From contig NZ_JARLTC010000031.1 of the NCBI RefSeq assembly GCF_029382225.1, positions 93,318 through 157,317 of the forward strand: a stretch of DNA of 64,000 nt, read 5' to 3'. The position numbers and the translations under genes were made by a program. Numbering within the stretch: the first letter of the stretch is position 1; each line of letters opens with the position of its first letter. Positions 25,352 through 33,797 of the stretch are shown here, one piece after another. Origin of the DNA: Spongiactinospora sp. TRM90649 (lineage in GTDB: Bacteria; Actinomycetota; Actinomycetes; Streptosporangiales; Streptosporangiaceae). A model generated the notes under the pieces. It saw nothing but the letters and a program-made list of their open reading frames with translations, was not told the origin of the DNA and searched no databases.

Positions 25352-25450
25352 TTAAGTTAGTAGGGAATTAGGGTAATGCCTTCGTGGCCCATGCGGACAC
25401 GGGCCGCGCCGGGGATCGGCGCGGCCCGCGAGACGGTGGGACGGAACGGG

Positions 25451-27046
25451 TCAGGTCGTCCCGGTCAGGTCGAGGTCTCTGACCCGGGGGTCGTCCCGGT
25501 CGGCCGTGTAATGATCGGGACTGGTGGCGTCGGGACGGTCGCTCAGCCCGGCCCAGCGGCAGATCAACGTGCCGCCCACGGTCACCAGCAGGTTGACGGC
25601 GAGCGCCAGCAGCCCGGCGTACACCGTCGTGGCGGTGTCGAAGCCCAGGTTGGACAGGCTGAACGCCGAGCCGCCGAAGTGCGCCCTGCCCGAGACGGCG
25701 TTGGGGATCGTGTAGAGCATCCACACCCCCGCCGCCATCCCGGCCGCCCAGCCGGCGAGCAGCGCCCGGCTGTCCGGCCAGCGCGAGTACAGGCCGATCG
25801 CCACGGCCGGCAGCGTCTGCAGGATCACCACGCCCCCGATGAGCTGCAGGTCGATGGCGAACTGCAGATCCAGCAGCAGGATGCACAGCACCGCGCCTAC
25901 CTTGACCGCCAGCGAGACGAGCTTGGAGACCTGGGCCTCCTGGGCGTCGGTGGCGCCGGGGCGCAGGTACTCGCGGTAGATGTTGCGGGTGAACAGGTTG
26001 GCCGCGGCGATCGACATGATCGCCGCCGGGACCAGCGCGCCGATGCCCACGGCGGCGTAGGCGACCCCGGTGAACCAGTCGGGGAACATCGCGTCGAAGA
26101 GCTGCGGGACGATGGTGTTGGCGTCGCCGCCGACCGCCTTCACGTTCGCCGCGATCGCCATGTAGCCGAGCAGCGCGATCAGGCCGAGCAGCAGGCTGTA
26201 GGCGGGCAGCGCGGACATGTTCCGCTTGATCACGTTGCGGTCGCGGGAGGCGAGCACCCCCGTGACGCTGTGCGGATAGAGGAACAGCGCCAGCGCCGAG
26301 CCGAGCGCCAGCGTGACGTACTGGAGCTGGTTGCCCGCGTTGAGCGTGATGCCGTCACCGCGCGCCGGGGTGGCCGCGAACTTCGCCGCCGCGCTGTCGA
26401 AGATCGCCCCCCAGCCGCCGAGCCGGGTCGGGATGTAGATGACCGCCACCAGGATGACCACGTAGATGAGGATGTCCTTGACGAACGCGATCAGCGCGGG
26501 CGCGCGCAGCCCCGACCGGTAGGTGTAGGCGGCGAGGATGGCGAACGCGATGATGATCGGCAGGTGCCCGCCCACGCCCATCGACTTGAGCACCGCCTCG
26601 ATCCCGACGAGCTGCAGCGCGATGTACGGCATGGTCGCCACGATGCCGGTCAGCGCCACCACCAGGGCGAGCGTCGGCGAGCCGAACCTGGCCCGCACGA
26701 AGTCGGCCGGGGTGACGAACCCGTGCACGTGGGAGACCGACCACAGCCGGATCAGCACCAGGAACACCAACGGATAGACGATGACCGTGTAGGGCACCGC
26801 GAAGAACCCCATCGCGCCCGCCCCGAACACCAGGGCCGGGACGGCGACGAAGGTGTAGGCGGTATAGAGGTCGCCGCCGACGAGGAACCAGGTGATCCAC
26901 GACCCGAAGTTCCGCCCGCCGAGTCCCCATTCGTTCAGGCTCGCCAGGTCGGAGGGCCGCCGCCAGCGGGCGGCCACGAATCCCATGCCGCTCACCAGCA
27001 GGAACAGGACGCCGAAGACGACGATCTCGGTGATGTGCCCGTTCAT
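25451..27046 (-). CDS. Sodium:solute symporter (monocarboxylate uptake, MctP-like)
   Basis: 531 residues from ATG 27046 (GGGAG upstream). About 13 hydrophobic segments of the SSS fold; the start VVFGVLFLLVSGMGFVAARW and the block WGLGGRNFGSWITWFLVGGD are typical of MctP/ActP-type permeases. The preceding gene is the DUF3311 partner, overlapping by ATGA. Such pairs import short monocarboxylates (lactate, pyruvate, acetate) with sodium or protons. The C-terminus is a charged cytoplasmic tail (DRDDPRVRDLDLTGTT). Confidence 0.9.
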   Translation of the reverse strand: MNGHITEIVVFGVLFLLVSGMGFVAARWRRPSDLASLNEWGLGGRNFGSWITWFLVGGDLYTAYTFVAVPALVFGAGAMGFFAVPYTVIVYPLVFLVLIRLWSVSHVHGFVTPADFVRARFGSPTLALVVALTGIVATMPYIALQLVGIEAVLKSMGVGGHLPIIIAFAILAAYTYRSGLRAPALIAFVKDILIYVVILVAVIYIPTRLGGWGAIFDSAAAKFAATPARGDGITLNAGNQLQYVTLALGSALALFLYPHSVTGVLASRDRNVIKRNMSALPAYSLLLGLIALLGYMAIAANVKAVGGDANTIVPQLFDAMFPDWFTGVAYAAVGIGALVPAAIMSIAAANLFTRNIYREYLRPGATDAQEAQVSKLVSLAVKVGAVLCILLLDLQFAIDLQLIGGVVILQTLPAVAIGLYSRWPDSRALLAGWAAGMAAGVWMLYTIPNAVSGRAHFGGSAFSLSNLGFDTATTVYAGLLALAVNLLVTVGGTLICRWAGLSDRPDATSPDHYTADRDDPRVRDLDLTGTT

Positions 27047-27288
27047 CGACCGCTCCCGCCGCGCGTGGACCGGTAGACGATCGTCGTCGTGGTGACGCCG
27101 AGGGCGATGAACGTGAGCTGCAGCCAGTAGAACAGCGGGAACCCGAGCAGGCGGGGCTCGACCGCGTTGTAGAGGAAGGGCAGCAGCGGGATGGCGACGG
27201 GGAGCAGGAGCAGGAGCAGGTGCCACGGACGGGCGTCACGTCTGGCCGGGGGAAGCCCGGCACGCCGATCGGGGTTCGGGGGGGTCAA
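27043..27288 (-). CDS. DUF3311 membrane subunit partnered with the symporter
   Basis: 81 residues from ATG 27288. Two hydrophobic segments (HLLLLLLPVAIPLLPFLYN and FYWLQLTFIALGVTTTTIV), with the family motif LGFPLFYWLQ. Its TGA overlaps the symporter ATG (ATGA at 27043-27046), so the two are translationally coupled. DUF3311 proteins almost always precede this symporter type and probably assist assembly or transport. Confidence 0.88.
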   Translation of the reverse strand: MTPPNPDRRAGLPPARRDARPWHLLLLLLPVAIPLLPFLYNAVEPRLLGFPLFYWLQLTFIALGVTTTTIVYRSTRGGSGR

Positions 27289-27699
27289 CTCGATCTCCTT
27301 ACCGACGGAGCCGGAGACTGGGCTGACCGGAGCGTAGGTTAACAGCGCTTGTAAAGCCGCCCCTATTCGGCGAGTGGTCTCGTTCGCGCGGTGAACGGCG
27401 TGCCGGGGCGCCGCCCGTCCCCGCGCGCGGCCCGCCCAGGGGATCCCGGAGGCCGCCGCCTCACCCGGCGACCTCCGGGACCGGTCTCCCGCGAGATCAA
27501 CCCGGTCCGGCGGGGGTCGCGGGCGACATCGCTACATTCGCCCGCCGAACGCGGACGGATTCCCCCGATCCCGGAAATTCAGCACGGCATCCGCCGCTGG
27601 TCGTCCGGGCCACGGACAGGCGGTCCCGGGCGTTCGTTTCTTCGGCGGATTCTTTGTCGAGTCCTTTGCCGGGCGGGTAGCGGGCGTGGGGCGGACGCG
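27289..27699. other. Divergent intergenic region with a 9-bp inverted repeat
   Basis: About 410 bases with no gene between the divergent DUF3311 gene and the trp leader. TCCCGGAGG (27444-27452) and CCTCCGGGA (27472-27480) are exact inverted repeats separated by 19 bases; this could be an operator or a hairpin. No RNA gene was recognised. Confidence 0.4.
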
Positions 27700-27729
27700 T
27701 TGCATGATCGCCGCGCCGCCCGGTACCCT
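27700..27729 (+). promoter_or_regulatory. Promoter of the trp leader transcript
   Basis: TTGCAT (27700-27705), an 18-nt spacer and TACCCT (27724-27729), followed seven bases later by the leader ATG. The +1 would fall on or next to that ATG, so the leader peptide is read without a ribosome binding site. Confidence 0.6.
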
Positions 27730-27736
27730 GTACCGC

Positions 27737-27778
27737 ATGCGATCCCATCCATCCAAGCTTTGGTGGCGCCGCTCATAG
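27737..27778 (+). CDS. trpL: Trp leader peptide (13 residues, tandem Trp codons)
   Basis: ATG CGA ... TGG TGG CGC CGC TCA TAG encodes MRSHPSKLWWRRS. The two tandem tryptophan codons (27761-27766) are the sensing element: ribosome stalling there when Trp-tRNA is scarce would favour the antiterminator hairpin downstream. It starts without a Shine-Dalgarno sequence, seven bases after the -10 box. Leader peptides of this kind precede trpE in Streptomyces. Confidence 0.8.
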   Translation: MRSHPSKLWWRRS

Positions 27779-27835
27779 GCGGCGTGGGTTTCGCATTCGC
27801 GAGTGAGGACGGCCGCCCCGAGTTGGCGGCCTTCT
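27766..27835 (+). promoter_or_regulatory. Trp attenuator (alternative hairpins 1:2, 2:3, 3:4)
   Basis: CGCCGC (27767-27772) pairs with GCGGCG (27779-27784) as the pause hairpin. GGCGGC (27778-27783) can instead pair with GCCGCC (27812-27817) as antiterminator. GGCCGCC (27811-27817) pairs with GGCGGCC (27825-27831) as a 7-bp terminator stem with a 7-nt loop, followed by TTCT. Segment 1 overlaps the end of the leader peptide, right after the Trp codons. Confidence 0.75.
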
Positions 27836-27914
27836 GCATGTCCGCCCCCGGGGCATCTTTCTCGGCCCGATCCTTACCGTGGAACCGGGTCTGGAGCAGC
27901 GAAGGGGCGCAACT

Positions 27915-30047
27915 GTGGAAGTGAGCCGATATACCACCGGCGGCGGCGTCGGTGTGGAGGTCTCGACGGCCGACGTGCCGGAGACCGTGTTCGAGGAGAT
28001 CGTCACCGCGCTGGGCGAGCGGCGCGGCGGCGTGCTCTCGTCGGGCATGGAGTACCCCGGCCGTTACAGCCGCTGGCACCTGGCCTACGTCGATCCCTGC
28101 CTGGAGATCGTGGCCAGGGGCCGGAGGATCTCGGCGCGCGCGCTCAACGAGCGCGGCAGGGTCGTGCTGCCCGCCGTCGCCACCTGCCTGCTCGCGGCGG
28201 GCAAGCCGACCGGCGAGCCGTCCGCCGAGCACGTCGAGGTGCACGTTGCCGAGTCCGCGGACCTGCTCCCCGAAGAGATGCGCAGCCGCCGCCCGACCGT
28301 GTTCACCGCGATCCGCGAGGTCATCTCCGCGTTCCGCGGCCCGGACGGTCACCTGGGCCTGTACGGCTCCTTCGGCTACGACCTGGCCTTCCAGTTCGAG
28401 CCCATCCGGCAGGCCCTCACCCGCCCGGCCGACCAGCGCGACCTGGTGCTGCACCTGCCGGACCGGATCACGGTCATCGACCGCAAGCGGGAGACCAGCA
28501 AGGAGTTCCGCTACGAGTTCACCGTGGACGGCGTCTCGACGCACGGGCTGCCCAGGGAAGGGGAGAGCGTCCCGCTGCCCGCCGTGCCCGCCCAGGTGCC
28601 CGGGAACCCCGAGCAGGGCAAGTACGCCGAGGTGGTCGCCGCCGCCAAGGAGCGGTTCGTCCGGGGCGACCTGTTCGAGGTGGTCCCCGGCCAGGTCTTC
28701 CACGCCCCCTGCGCCGACCCGGCCGAGTTCTTCCGCGTGCTGCGCCACAGCAACCCCGCGCCCTACGAGTTCCTGTTCAACCTCGGCGACGGCGAGCACC
28801 TGGTCGGCGCCTCGCCCGAGATGTTCGTCCGCGTCAGCGGCGACCGCGTCGAGACCTGCCCCATCTCCGGCACGATCGCCAGGGGCAGCAACCCGGTCGA
28901 GGACGCCGAGGCCATCCGGACCCTCCTCTCCAGCGTCAAGGAGGAGTCCGAGCTGACCATGTGCACCGACGTGGACCGCAACGACAAGTCGCGGGTCTGC
29001 GTGCCGGGCACCGTCCAGGTCATCGGCCGCCGCCAGATCGAGATGTACTCGCGCCTCATCCACACCGTGGACCACATCGAGGGACGGCTGCGCCCCGAGT
29101 TCGACGCGCTGGACGCCTTCCTCACCCACATGTGGGCGGTCACCGTCACCGGCGCCCCGAAGACCTGGGCGATGCAGTTCATCGAGGACCACGAGGCGAC
29201 CACCCGGCGGTGGTACGGCGGCGCCGTCGGCGTCCTGGGCTTCGACGGGTCGATGAACACCGGCCTGACCCTGCGCACGGCGCAGATCAGGGGCGGCGTC
29301 GCGGCGGTGCGCGCCGGGGCGACGCTGCTGTTCGACTCCGACCCGGCCGCCGAGGAGCGCGAGACCGAGCTGAAGGCCAGCGCCCTGCTCGGCGCGCTCG
29401 CCTCCGTCGGCGCCCCCCAGGCCGAGGCCGAGGCGCCCCCCGTGGTGGAGCGGCCGGGCGAGGGCATGCGCGTGCTGCTCGTCGACTACGAGGACTCCTT
29501 CGTCAACACCCTGGCCGACTACTTCCGCCAGCAGGGCGCCGACGTGGTCACCCTGCGGCACGGTTTCCGCGAGTCGATGCTGGACGAGGTCGCTCCAGAC
29601 CTGGTGGTGTTGTCGCCGGGGCCCGGCTGGCCGTCCGACTTCGGCTGCGCGGCGCTGGTCGAACGGCTCTACGCGCTGGGGCTGCCGGTCTTCGGCGTCT
29701 GCCTCGGCCTGCAGGCGATGGTCGAGCACGCGGGCGGCGAGCTGTCCCTGCTGGCCACCCCCGAGCACGGCAAGCGCGGCCAGGTCATGCGCACCGGCGA
29801 GAGCCGTCTGCTGGACGGCCTGCCCGGCGAGTTCACCGCCGCCCGCTACCACTCGCTGCACACCACGCGCGAGGGCGTCAAGGGCTTCACGGCGACCGCG
29901 CACACGCCCGACGGCGCGGTGATGGCCATCGAGGACACCGCCAACCGGCGCTTCGCCGTGCAGTTCCACCCGGAGTCGATCCTCACCACCGAGGGCGGCG
30001 CGGGGGCGCGGGTCATCGCCAACGTGCTCCGGCTGGCCCGCCGCTGA
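27915..30047 (+). CDS. trpE: Fused anthranilate synthase (TrpE-TrpG)
   Basis: 710 residues from GTG 27915, with AAGGGG upstream. The N-terminal ~500 residues are the chorismate-binding synthase (component I): DLFEVVPGQVFHAP, the conserved EDAEAIRTLLSS and ELTMCTDVDRNDKSRVC blocks, then VTVTGAPKTWAMQFIED. Residues ~515-710 are a class I glutamine amidotransferase (component II) with the nucleophile in FGVCLGLQAMVEHAGG and the His-Glu pair in VQFHPESIL. It converts chorismate and glutamine to anthranilate. Regulation by Trp attenuation is visible upstream. This fused form is common in actinomycetes. Confidence 0.95.
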   Translation: MEVSRYTTGGGVGVEVSTADVPETVFEEIVTALGERRGGVLSSGMEYPGRYSRWHLAYVDPCLEIVARGRRISARALNERGRVVLPAVATCLLAAGKPTGEPSAEHVEVHVAESADLLPEEMRSRRPTVFTAIREVISAFRGPDGHLGLYGSFGYDLAFQFEPIRQALTRPADQRDLVLHLPDRITVIDRKRETSKEFRYEFTVDGVSTHGLPREGESVPLPAVPAQVPGNPEQGKYAEVVAAAKERFVRGDLFEVVPGQVFHAPCADPAEFFRVLRHSNPAPYEFLFNLGDGEHLVGASPEMFVRVSGDRVETCPISGTIARGSNPVEDAEAIRTLLSSVKEESELTMCTDVDRNDKSRVCVPGTVQVIGRRQIEMYSRLIHTVDHIEGRLRPEFDALDAFLTHMWAVTVTGAPKTWAMQFIEDHEATTRRWYGGAVGVLGFDGSMNTGLTLRTAQIRGGVAAVRAGATLLFDSDPAAEERETELKASALLGALASVGAPQAEAEAPPVVERPGEGMRVLLVDYEDSFVNTLADYFRQQGADVVTLRHGFRESMLDEVAPDLVVLSPGPGWPSDFGCAALVERLYALGLPVFGVCLGLQAMVEHAGGELSLLATPEHGKRGQVMRTGESRLLDGLPGEFTAARYHSLHTTREGVKGFTATAHTPDGAVMAIEDTANRRFAVQFHPESILTTEGGAGARVIANVLRLARR

Positions 30048-30054
30048 AGCCGCA

Positions 30055-30099
30055 CCGGGGGCCCGATCGCGCGTCCGCGCGCGCCGGGCGGGCCCCCGG
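30055..30099. terminator. GC-rich hairpin after trpE
   Basis: CCGGGGGCCCG (30055-30065) and CGGGCCCCCGG (30089-30099) form a perfect 11-bp stem eight bases after the trpE stop codon, with a 23-nt loop that can itself fold. No T-run follows. TAGGCT just beyond (30103-30108) is a plausible -10 box for the amidohydrolase gene. Confidence 0.6.
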
Positions 30100-30156
30100 C
30101 ACTAGGCTCCTGCGCGTCAGCCGTCCCCGGTGGCGCCGCAAGCCTGGAGTTCGCCC

Positions 30157-31323
30157 ATGCCTCCTGCCGACGACCTGCCCGCCGGGCTCCCGCTGCCGGA
30201 CCCGGTGCGGGAGGCGCTGCTCGCGCCGCTGGTCGACCACCACTGCCACGGGGTGCGCCGCGACGACCTCGGCCGGGCCGCCTTCGAACTGATGATCACC
30301 GAGTCGGCCTGGCCCGCGCCGCCCGGGACCACCCACTTCGACACCCCGATCGGCGCGGCGATCCGCCGCTGGTGCGCGCCGGTCCTCGACCTCGACCCGC
30401 ACGCCCCCGCCGCCGTCTACGTGTCTCGCCGCGCCGAACTCGGCGCCGTTGAGGTGAACCGGCGGCTGCTGCGCAGGGCCGGGGTCGTCGCGTTCCTGGT
30501 GGACACCGGCCTGAACACCCCGGAGTTGCTGTCGGCGGCCGAGCTGGGCCGTCTGGGCGGCGCCGCGGCCGACGAGATCGTCCGGCTGGAGCGGGTCGAG
30601 CAGGAGGTCGCCGGATCGGCCACCGCGGCGGTCGACTACGTCGACTCGCTCGCCGCCGCGCTCGCCGCCCGCGCGGCCCGTGCCGTCGGCCTGAAGACCG
30701 TGGTCGCCTACCGGCACGGGCTGGACTTCGACCCGGCCAGGCCGAGCAGGGGCGCGGTCCTGGCCGCGGCGGGCCGCCGCCTCACAGAGCCGGGGGAGCG
30801 CCTGTCGGACCCGGTCCTGCTGCGGCACCTGCTGTGGAACGGCATGGACGTGGCCAGGGACCGCTCGCTGCCCGTGCAGTTCCACTGCGGCTACGGCGAC
30901 CCCGACCTCGACCTGCACCGGGCCGACCCGGCGCGGATGACCGGGTTCATCAGGGCCGTGCAGCCGAGCGGCGTGCCGGTCGTGCTGCTGCACTGCTATC
31001 CGTTCCACCGGCAGGCCGCCTACCTGGCCAGTGTCTACCCGCACGTCTACGTTGACCTGGGGCTGGCGCTCACCCACACCGCCGCCGGGTCGGCCGCCGT
31101 GGTCGAGGAGATGCTGGAACTGGTCCCGTTCCACAAACAGCTGTTCAGCAGCGACTGCTACGGCGTGGCCGAGACGTGCCACCTGGGGGCGCTGTACTTC
31201 CGGCGCGGCCTCGCCCGCGCGCTGGCCGCGCGCATCGCCGAGGGGGAGTGGACCGCCGCCGACGCCGCCCGGGTGGCGCACATGATCGGCGCGGGCAACG
31301 CCCGCCGCGTGTACAGGCTGTGA
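30157..31323 (+). CDS. Amidohydrolase-superfamily protein (FluG/amidohydro_2-like)
   Basis: 388 residues from ATG 30157 (GGAG at nine bases). TIM-barrel metal sites: VDHHCHGVRR at the N-terminus (HxH on strand 1), GLKTVVAYRHGLDF, VQFHCGYGDPDLDL, VVLLHCYPFHRQAAYL and the late Asp in QLFSSDCYGVAE. These match the amidohydro_2 layout of FluG-type proteins and decarboxylase-like enzymes. Substrate unknown. It follows trpE but probably has its own promoter. Confidence 0.85.
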   Translation: MPPADDLPAGLPLPDPVREALLAPLVDHHCHGVRRDDLGRAAFELMITESAWPAPPGTTHFDTPIGAAIRRWCAPVLDLDPHAPAAVYVSRRAELGAVEVNRRLLRRAGVVAFLVDTGLNTPELLSAAELGRLGGAAADEIVRLERVEQEVAGSATAAVDYVDSLAAALAARAARAVGLKTVVAYRHGLDFDPARPSRGAVLAAAGRRLTEPGERLSDPVLLRHLLWNGMDVARDRSLPVQFHCGYGDPDLDLHRADPARMTGFIRAVQPSGVPVVLLHCYPFHRQAAYLASVYPHVYVDLGLALTHTAAGSAAVVEEMLELVPFHKQLFSSDCYGVAETCHLGALYFRRGLARALAARIAEGEWTAADAARVAHMIGAGNARRVYRL

Positions 31324-31405
31324 CTTCAGGCTGTGACTTGAGCTTGTGACCCGACCCCGTGACCGGAGCCTGTGACCGGAGCCTGTGACCGGAGCCTGTG
31401 ACCGG
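31320..31405. repeat. 13-bp tandem repeat array (about 6.6 copies)
   Basis: Units begin at 31320, 31333, 31346, 31359, 31372, 31385 and 31398. The last full copies are identical (GTGACCGGAGCCT); the first three diverge (GTGACTTCAGGCT, GTGACTTGAGCTT, GTGACCCGACCCC). The array starts at the amidohydrolase stop codon and ends just before the thyX promoter region. Length suggests slipped-strand expansion; copy number may vary between strains. Confidence 0.85.
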
Positions 31406-31469
31406 AAACCGTCGGAGGCGGGGGATAGGCTTGCCGCGCTCCATGCCCCGGAAGAAAGGTCCCGTTTCG

Positions 31470-32195
31470 GTGACAGACGAAAGCCGTCCGAGTTTCCGCG
31501 ACGACGTGACGGTCGAACTGGTCAAGCACAGCGCCTCCGACGCCGACGTGCTGTTCGCCGCCCGTGTCTCCACCCGTGGCGAGCAGTCGCTCGACGAACT
31601 GGGCAAAGACCCCGAGCGTTCCAAGGGCCTGCTCAACTACCTGATGCGCGACCGGCACGGGAGCCCGTTCGAGCACAACTCCATGACCTTCTTCGTGAGC
31701 GCGCCGATCTTCGTGTTCCGCGAGTTCCACCGGCACCGGGTGTGGTCCTACAACGAGGAGAGCGGCCGGTACCGCGAGCTACGCCCGATCTTCTATGTGC
31801 CGGGCAGGTCGCGCAAGCTGGTGCAGGAGGGCAAGCCGGGGCGCTACGTCTTCAACGACGGCACCGACGAGCAGCACAAACTGGTCACCGAGGTCATGGA
31901 GTCGTCGTACCGTCACTCCTACGCCGCCTACCAGGAGATGCTGGAGGCCGGCATCGCCCGTGAGGTGGCCAGGGCGGTGCTGCCGGTCGGCCTGTTCTCC
32001 ACCATGTACGCCACCTGCAACGCCCGCGCGCTGATGCACTTCCTGTCGCTGCGCACCAAGAGCGACGACGCCAAGGTGCCCTCGTTCCCGCAGCGCGAGA
32101 TCGAGATGGTGGCGGAGAAGATGGAGGCGCTGTGGGCGGAGCTGATGCCGCTCACCCACGCCGCGTTCGTCGCCAACGGCCGCGTCGCGCCCTGA
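31470..32195 (+). CDS. thyX: Flavin-dependent thymidylate synthase ThyX
   Basis: 241 residues from GTG 31470, with AGAAAGG ten bases upstream; an ATG at 31443 is an alternative. The signature RHRVWSYNEESGRY matches the ThyX motif RHRxxSxNExSxR, and the C-terminal SLRTKSDDAKVPSFPQREI is also typical. It methylates dUMP to dTMP using methylene-tetrahydrofolate, FAD and NADPH, independent of ThyA. TAGGCT at 31426-31431 is the likely -10 box. Confidence 0.95.
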   Translation: MTDESRPSFRDDVTVELVKHSASDADVLFAARVSTRGEQSLDELGKDPERSKGLLNYLMRDRHGSPFEHNSMTFFVSAPIFVFREFHRHRVWSYNEESGRYRELRPIFYVPGRSRKLVQEGKPGRYVFNDGTDEQHKLVTEVMESSYRHSYAAYQEMLEAGIAREVARAVLPVGLFSTMYATCNARALMHFLSLRTKSDDAKVPSFPQREIEMVAEKMEALWAELMPLTHAAFVANGRVAP

Positions 32196-32217
32196 TGCGG
32201 GGCCGCCCCGGCGGCGC

Positions 32218-32529
32218 TCACCAGCCGAGCGCGGGGAGTATGAAGATCTCCGCGCCCGGCGGCAGGTCGCATTCCAGGCCGCCGAGACGGCGGGTGCTCT
32301 CGCCGCACACCAGCAGCTTGATGTGCCGCCGGATGCGGCCGTAGTCGTCGCGCAGGCGCTCTTCGAGCACCGGGTGGGTGCGGCGCAGCGTGTCCAGCGC
32401 GCAGCGCAGGGTGGGGCACGGATGCCCCGCCTCGGCCACCGCGAACACGCGCACCTCGCCCGCCCCGCTCACCCAGTGGCGCAGCATGGACGGCAGGACG
32501 AAGGTCACCAGGGTGACGGCTCTGGCCAT
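32218..32529 (-). CDS. MoaD/ThiS-like ubiquitin-fold protein without C-terminal Gly-Gly
   Basis: 103 residues from ATG 32529. The beta-grasp pattern is recognisable (VTLVTFVLPSMLRHWV; AALDTLRRTHPVLEERL-like helix; HIKLLVCGESTRRLGG; LPPGAEIFILPALGW). Classic MoaD/ThiS proteins end in Gly-Gly for adenylation and sulfur transfer; this one ends ALGW, so carrier function is doubtful. It starts three bases beyond the end of the Asp-box gene, so the two are co-transcribed. Similar pairs exist in other actinomycetes, role unknown. Confidence 0.65.
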   Translation of the reverse strand: MARAVTLVTFVLPSMLRHWVSGAGEVRVFAVAEAGHPCPTLRCALDTLRRTHPVLEERLRDDYGRIRRHIKLLVCGESTRRLGGLECDLPPGAEIFILPALGW

Positions 32530-32531
32530 CG

Positions 32532-33611
32532 TCACAGCACCGCGGCGCGCACGGTGAGCACGTCGGGCAGGTGCGCCGCCACCCGTGACCACGTCTCGCC
32601 GTCATCGTGCGAGGCGTGGACCTCGCCGCCGCGCGTGCCGAAGAAGATCCCCGCGTCGGTCGCGCACATGGCGTCGCGCAGCACGGAGTCGTGCACCGGG
32701 CCCTCCGGCAGGCCCTCGCCGAAGGCGGTCCACGAGCCGCCGCCGTCGTCGGAGCGGAAGACCCGGTAGCGGTGCTCGACCGGCACCCGGTTCATGTCCG
32801 ACTCCAGCGGCAGGACGTACACCGTGTCCGGACGGCGGGGGTGCACCGCGATCGAGAACCCGAAGTCGGAGGGCAGGGCGTCGCCGATGGAGGTCCAGGT
32901 CGCGCCGAAGTCGTCGCTGCGGTAGACGCCGAAGTGGTGCTGCAGGAAGAGCGTGTCGGGCCGGTCGGGGTGCGCCGCCACCTTGTGCACGCACTGGCCG
33001 AACTCCGGGTACTGGGCGCCCTCGGGCAGGAACGGCGCGCGGATGCCCTGGTTGGCGGCGGCCCAGGCGGCCCCGCCGTCGGTGCTGCGGTAGAAGCCGG
33101 CGGCCGACACCGCGATCGCGATCTTCTCGGGGTCGGTGGCGTGCGGCAGCACGGTGTGCAGGCACAGGCCGCCCCCGCCGGGCTGCCACTGGGGCCGATG
33201 CGGGTGATCCCACAGGCCCTGCACCAGCTCGTAGGTGCGCCCGCCGTCCTCGCTGCGGAACAGCGCCCCGGGCTCGGCCCCCGCCCACACCACGCCGGGC
33301 TCGCTGGGCGAGGGCTGGAGCTGCCAGACGCGGGTGAGGGTGGCGCCGGAGTCGGCGGGGAAGGCCACCGGCGGCCGGTCGGCCTCCTGCCAGGTCTCGC
33401 CGAGGTCGTCGGACCACATCACGGAGGGGCCGAAGTGCCCGTACTCGACCGCGGCGAGCAGCCGGGGCGTGGGGCCCCGGGTGTCCACCGCGACGGCGTG
33501 GACGCCGATCGTCGAGAAGCGGACGGGGTCGACCTCGAACGGCCCTCCTCCGGTGGAACGCGCGAGGAACAGCCCCTTGCGGGTGCCGATCGCCAGGAGT
33601 GCGTCGCCCAT
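32532..33611 (-). CDS. Asp-box/BNR beta-propeller protein (exo-sialidase-like)
   Basis: 359 residues from ATG 33611 (AAAGGAG upstream). At least six Asp-box-like turns: WSDDLGETW, RSEDGGRTY, RSTDGGAAW, RSDDFGATW, RSDDGGGSW and SHDDGETW, spaced as blades of a beta-propeller. No signal peptide, so it is cytosolic. The catalytic residues of true sialidases are not evident; better read as a photosystem-stability/YCF48-like scaffold than as a glycosidase. Paired with the MoaD-like gene. Confidence 0.8.
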   Translation of the reverse strand: MGDALLAIGTRKGLFLARSTGGGPFEVDPVRFSTIGVHAVAVDTRGPTPRLLAAVEYGHFGPSVMWSDDLGETWQEADRPPVAFPADSGATLTRVWQLQPSPSEPGVVWAGAEPGALFRSEDGGRTYELVQGLWDHPHRPQWQPGGGGLCLHTVLPHATDPEKIAIAVSAAGFYRSTDGGAAWAAANQGIRAPFLPEGAQYPEFGQCVHKVAAHPDRPDTLFLQHHFGVYRSDDFGATWTSIGDALPSDFGFSIAVHPRRPDTVYVLPLESDMNRVPVEHRYRVFRSDDGGGSWTAFGEGLPEGPVHDSVLRDAMCATDAGIFFGTRGGEVHASHDDGETWSRVAAHLPDVLTVRAAVL

Positions 33612-33736
33612 GGCTCAGTCTCCTTTTTCCGGGTCGGGCGCCATCGTGTCACGCCAGATGGCGGACTCGCCGAAGACTGTGTGATTTGCCTGCCGAATCG
33701 CCCTGATGTTCTGAAGATGCCACGCTCCCTCACGTC

Positions 33737-33791
33737 GGTAACGCCATTACCAGGCAGGTAATCGTGCTGATTCCCTCCCAGCCGTTAACGT
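33737..33791 (+). promoter_or_regulatory. GGTAA half-site array and -10 box upstream of the XRE-MmyB gene
   Basis: GGTAA (33737-33741), TTACC (33747-33751) and GGTAA (33757-33761) sit with 5-bp spacers; the second and third extend to a 6-bp palindrome ATTACC-AGGCA-GGTAAT (33746-33762). TAACGT (33786-33791) is six bases before the ATG at 33798. The array lies near -36 of the leaderless start, a natural place for repression. Confidence 0.6.
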
Positions 33792-33797
33792 GGGGTC

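Noticed and set aside
32532..33611. Exo-sialidase activity of the Asp-box protein
   Set aside because: Asp-box turns occur in many propellers; the catalytic Arg triad, Tyr and Glu of sialidases were not evident, and there is no secretion signal.
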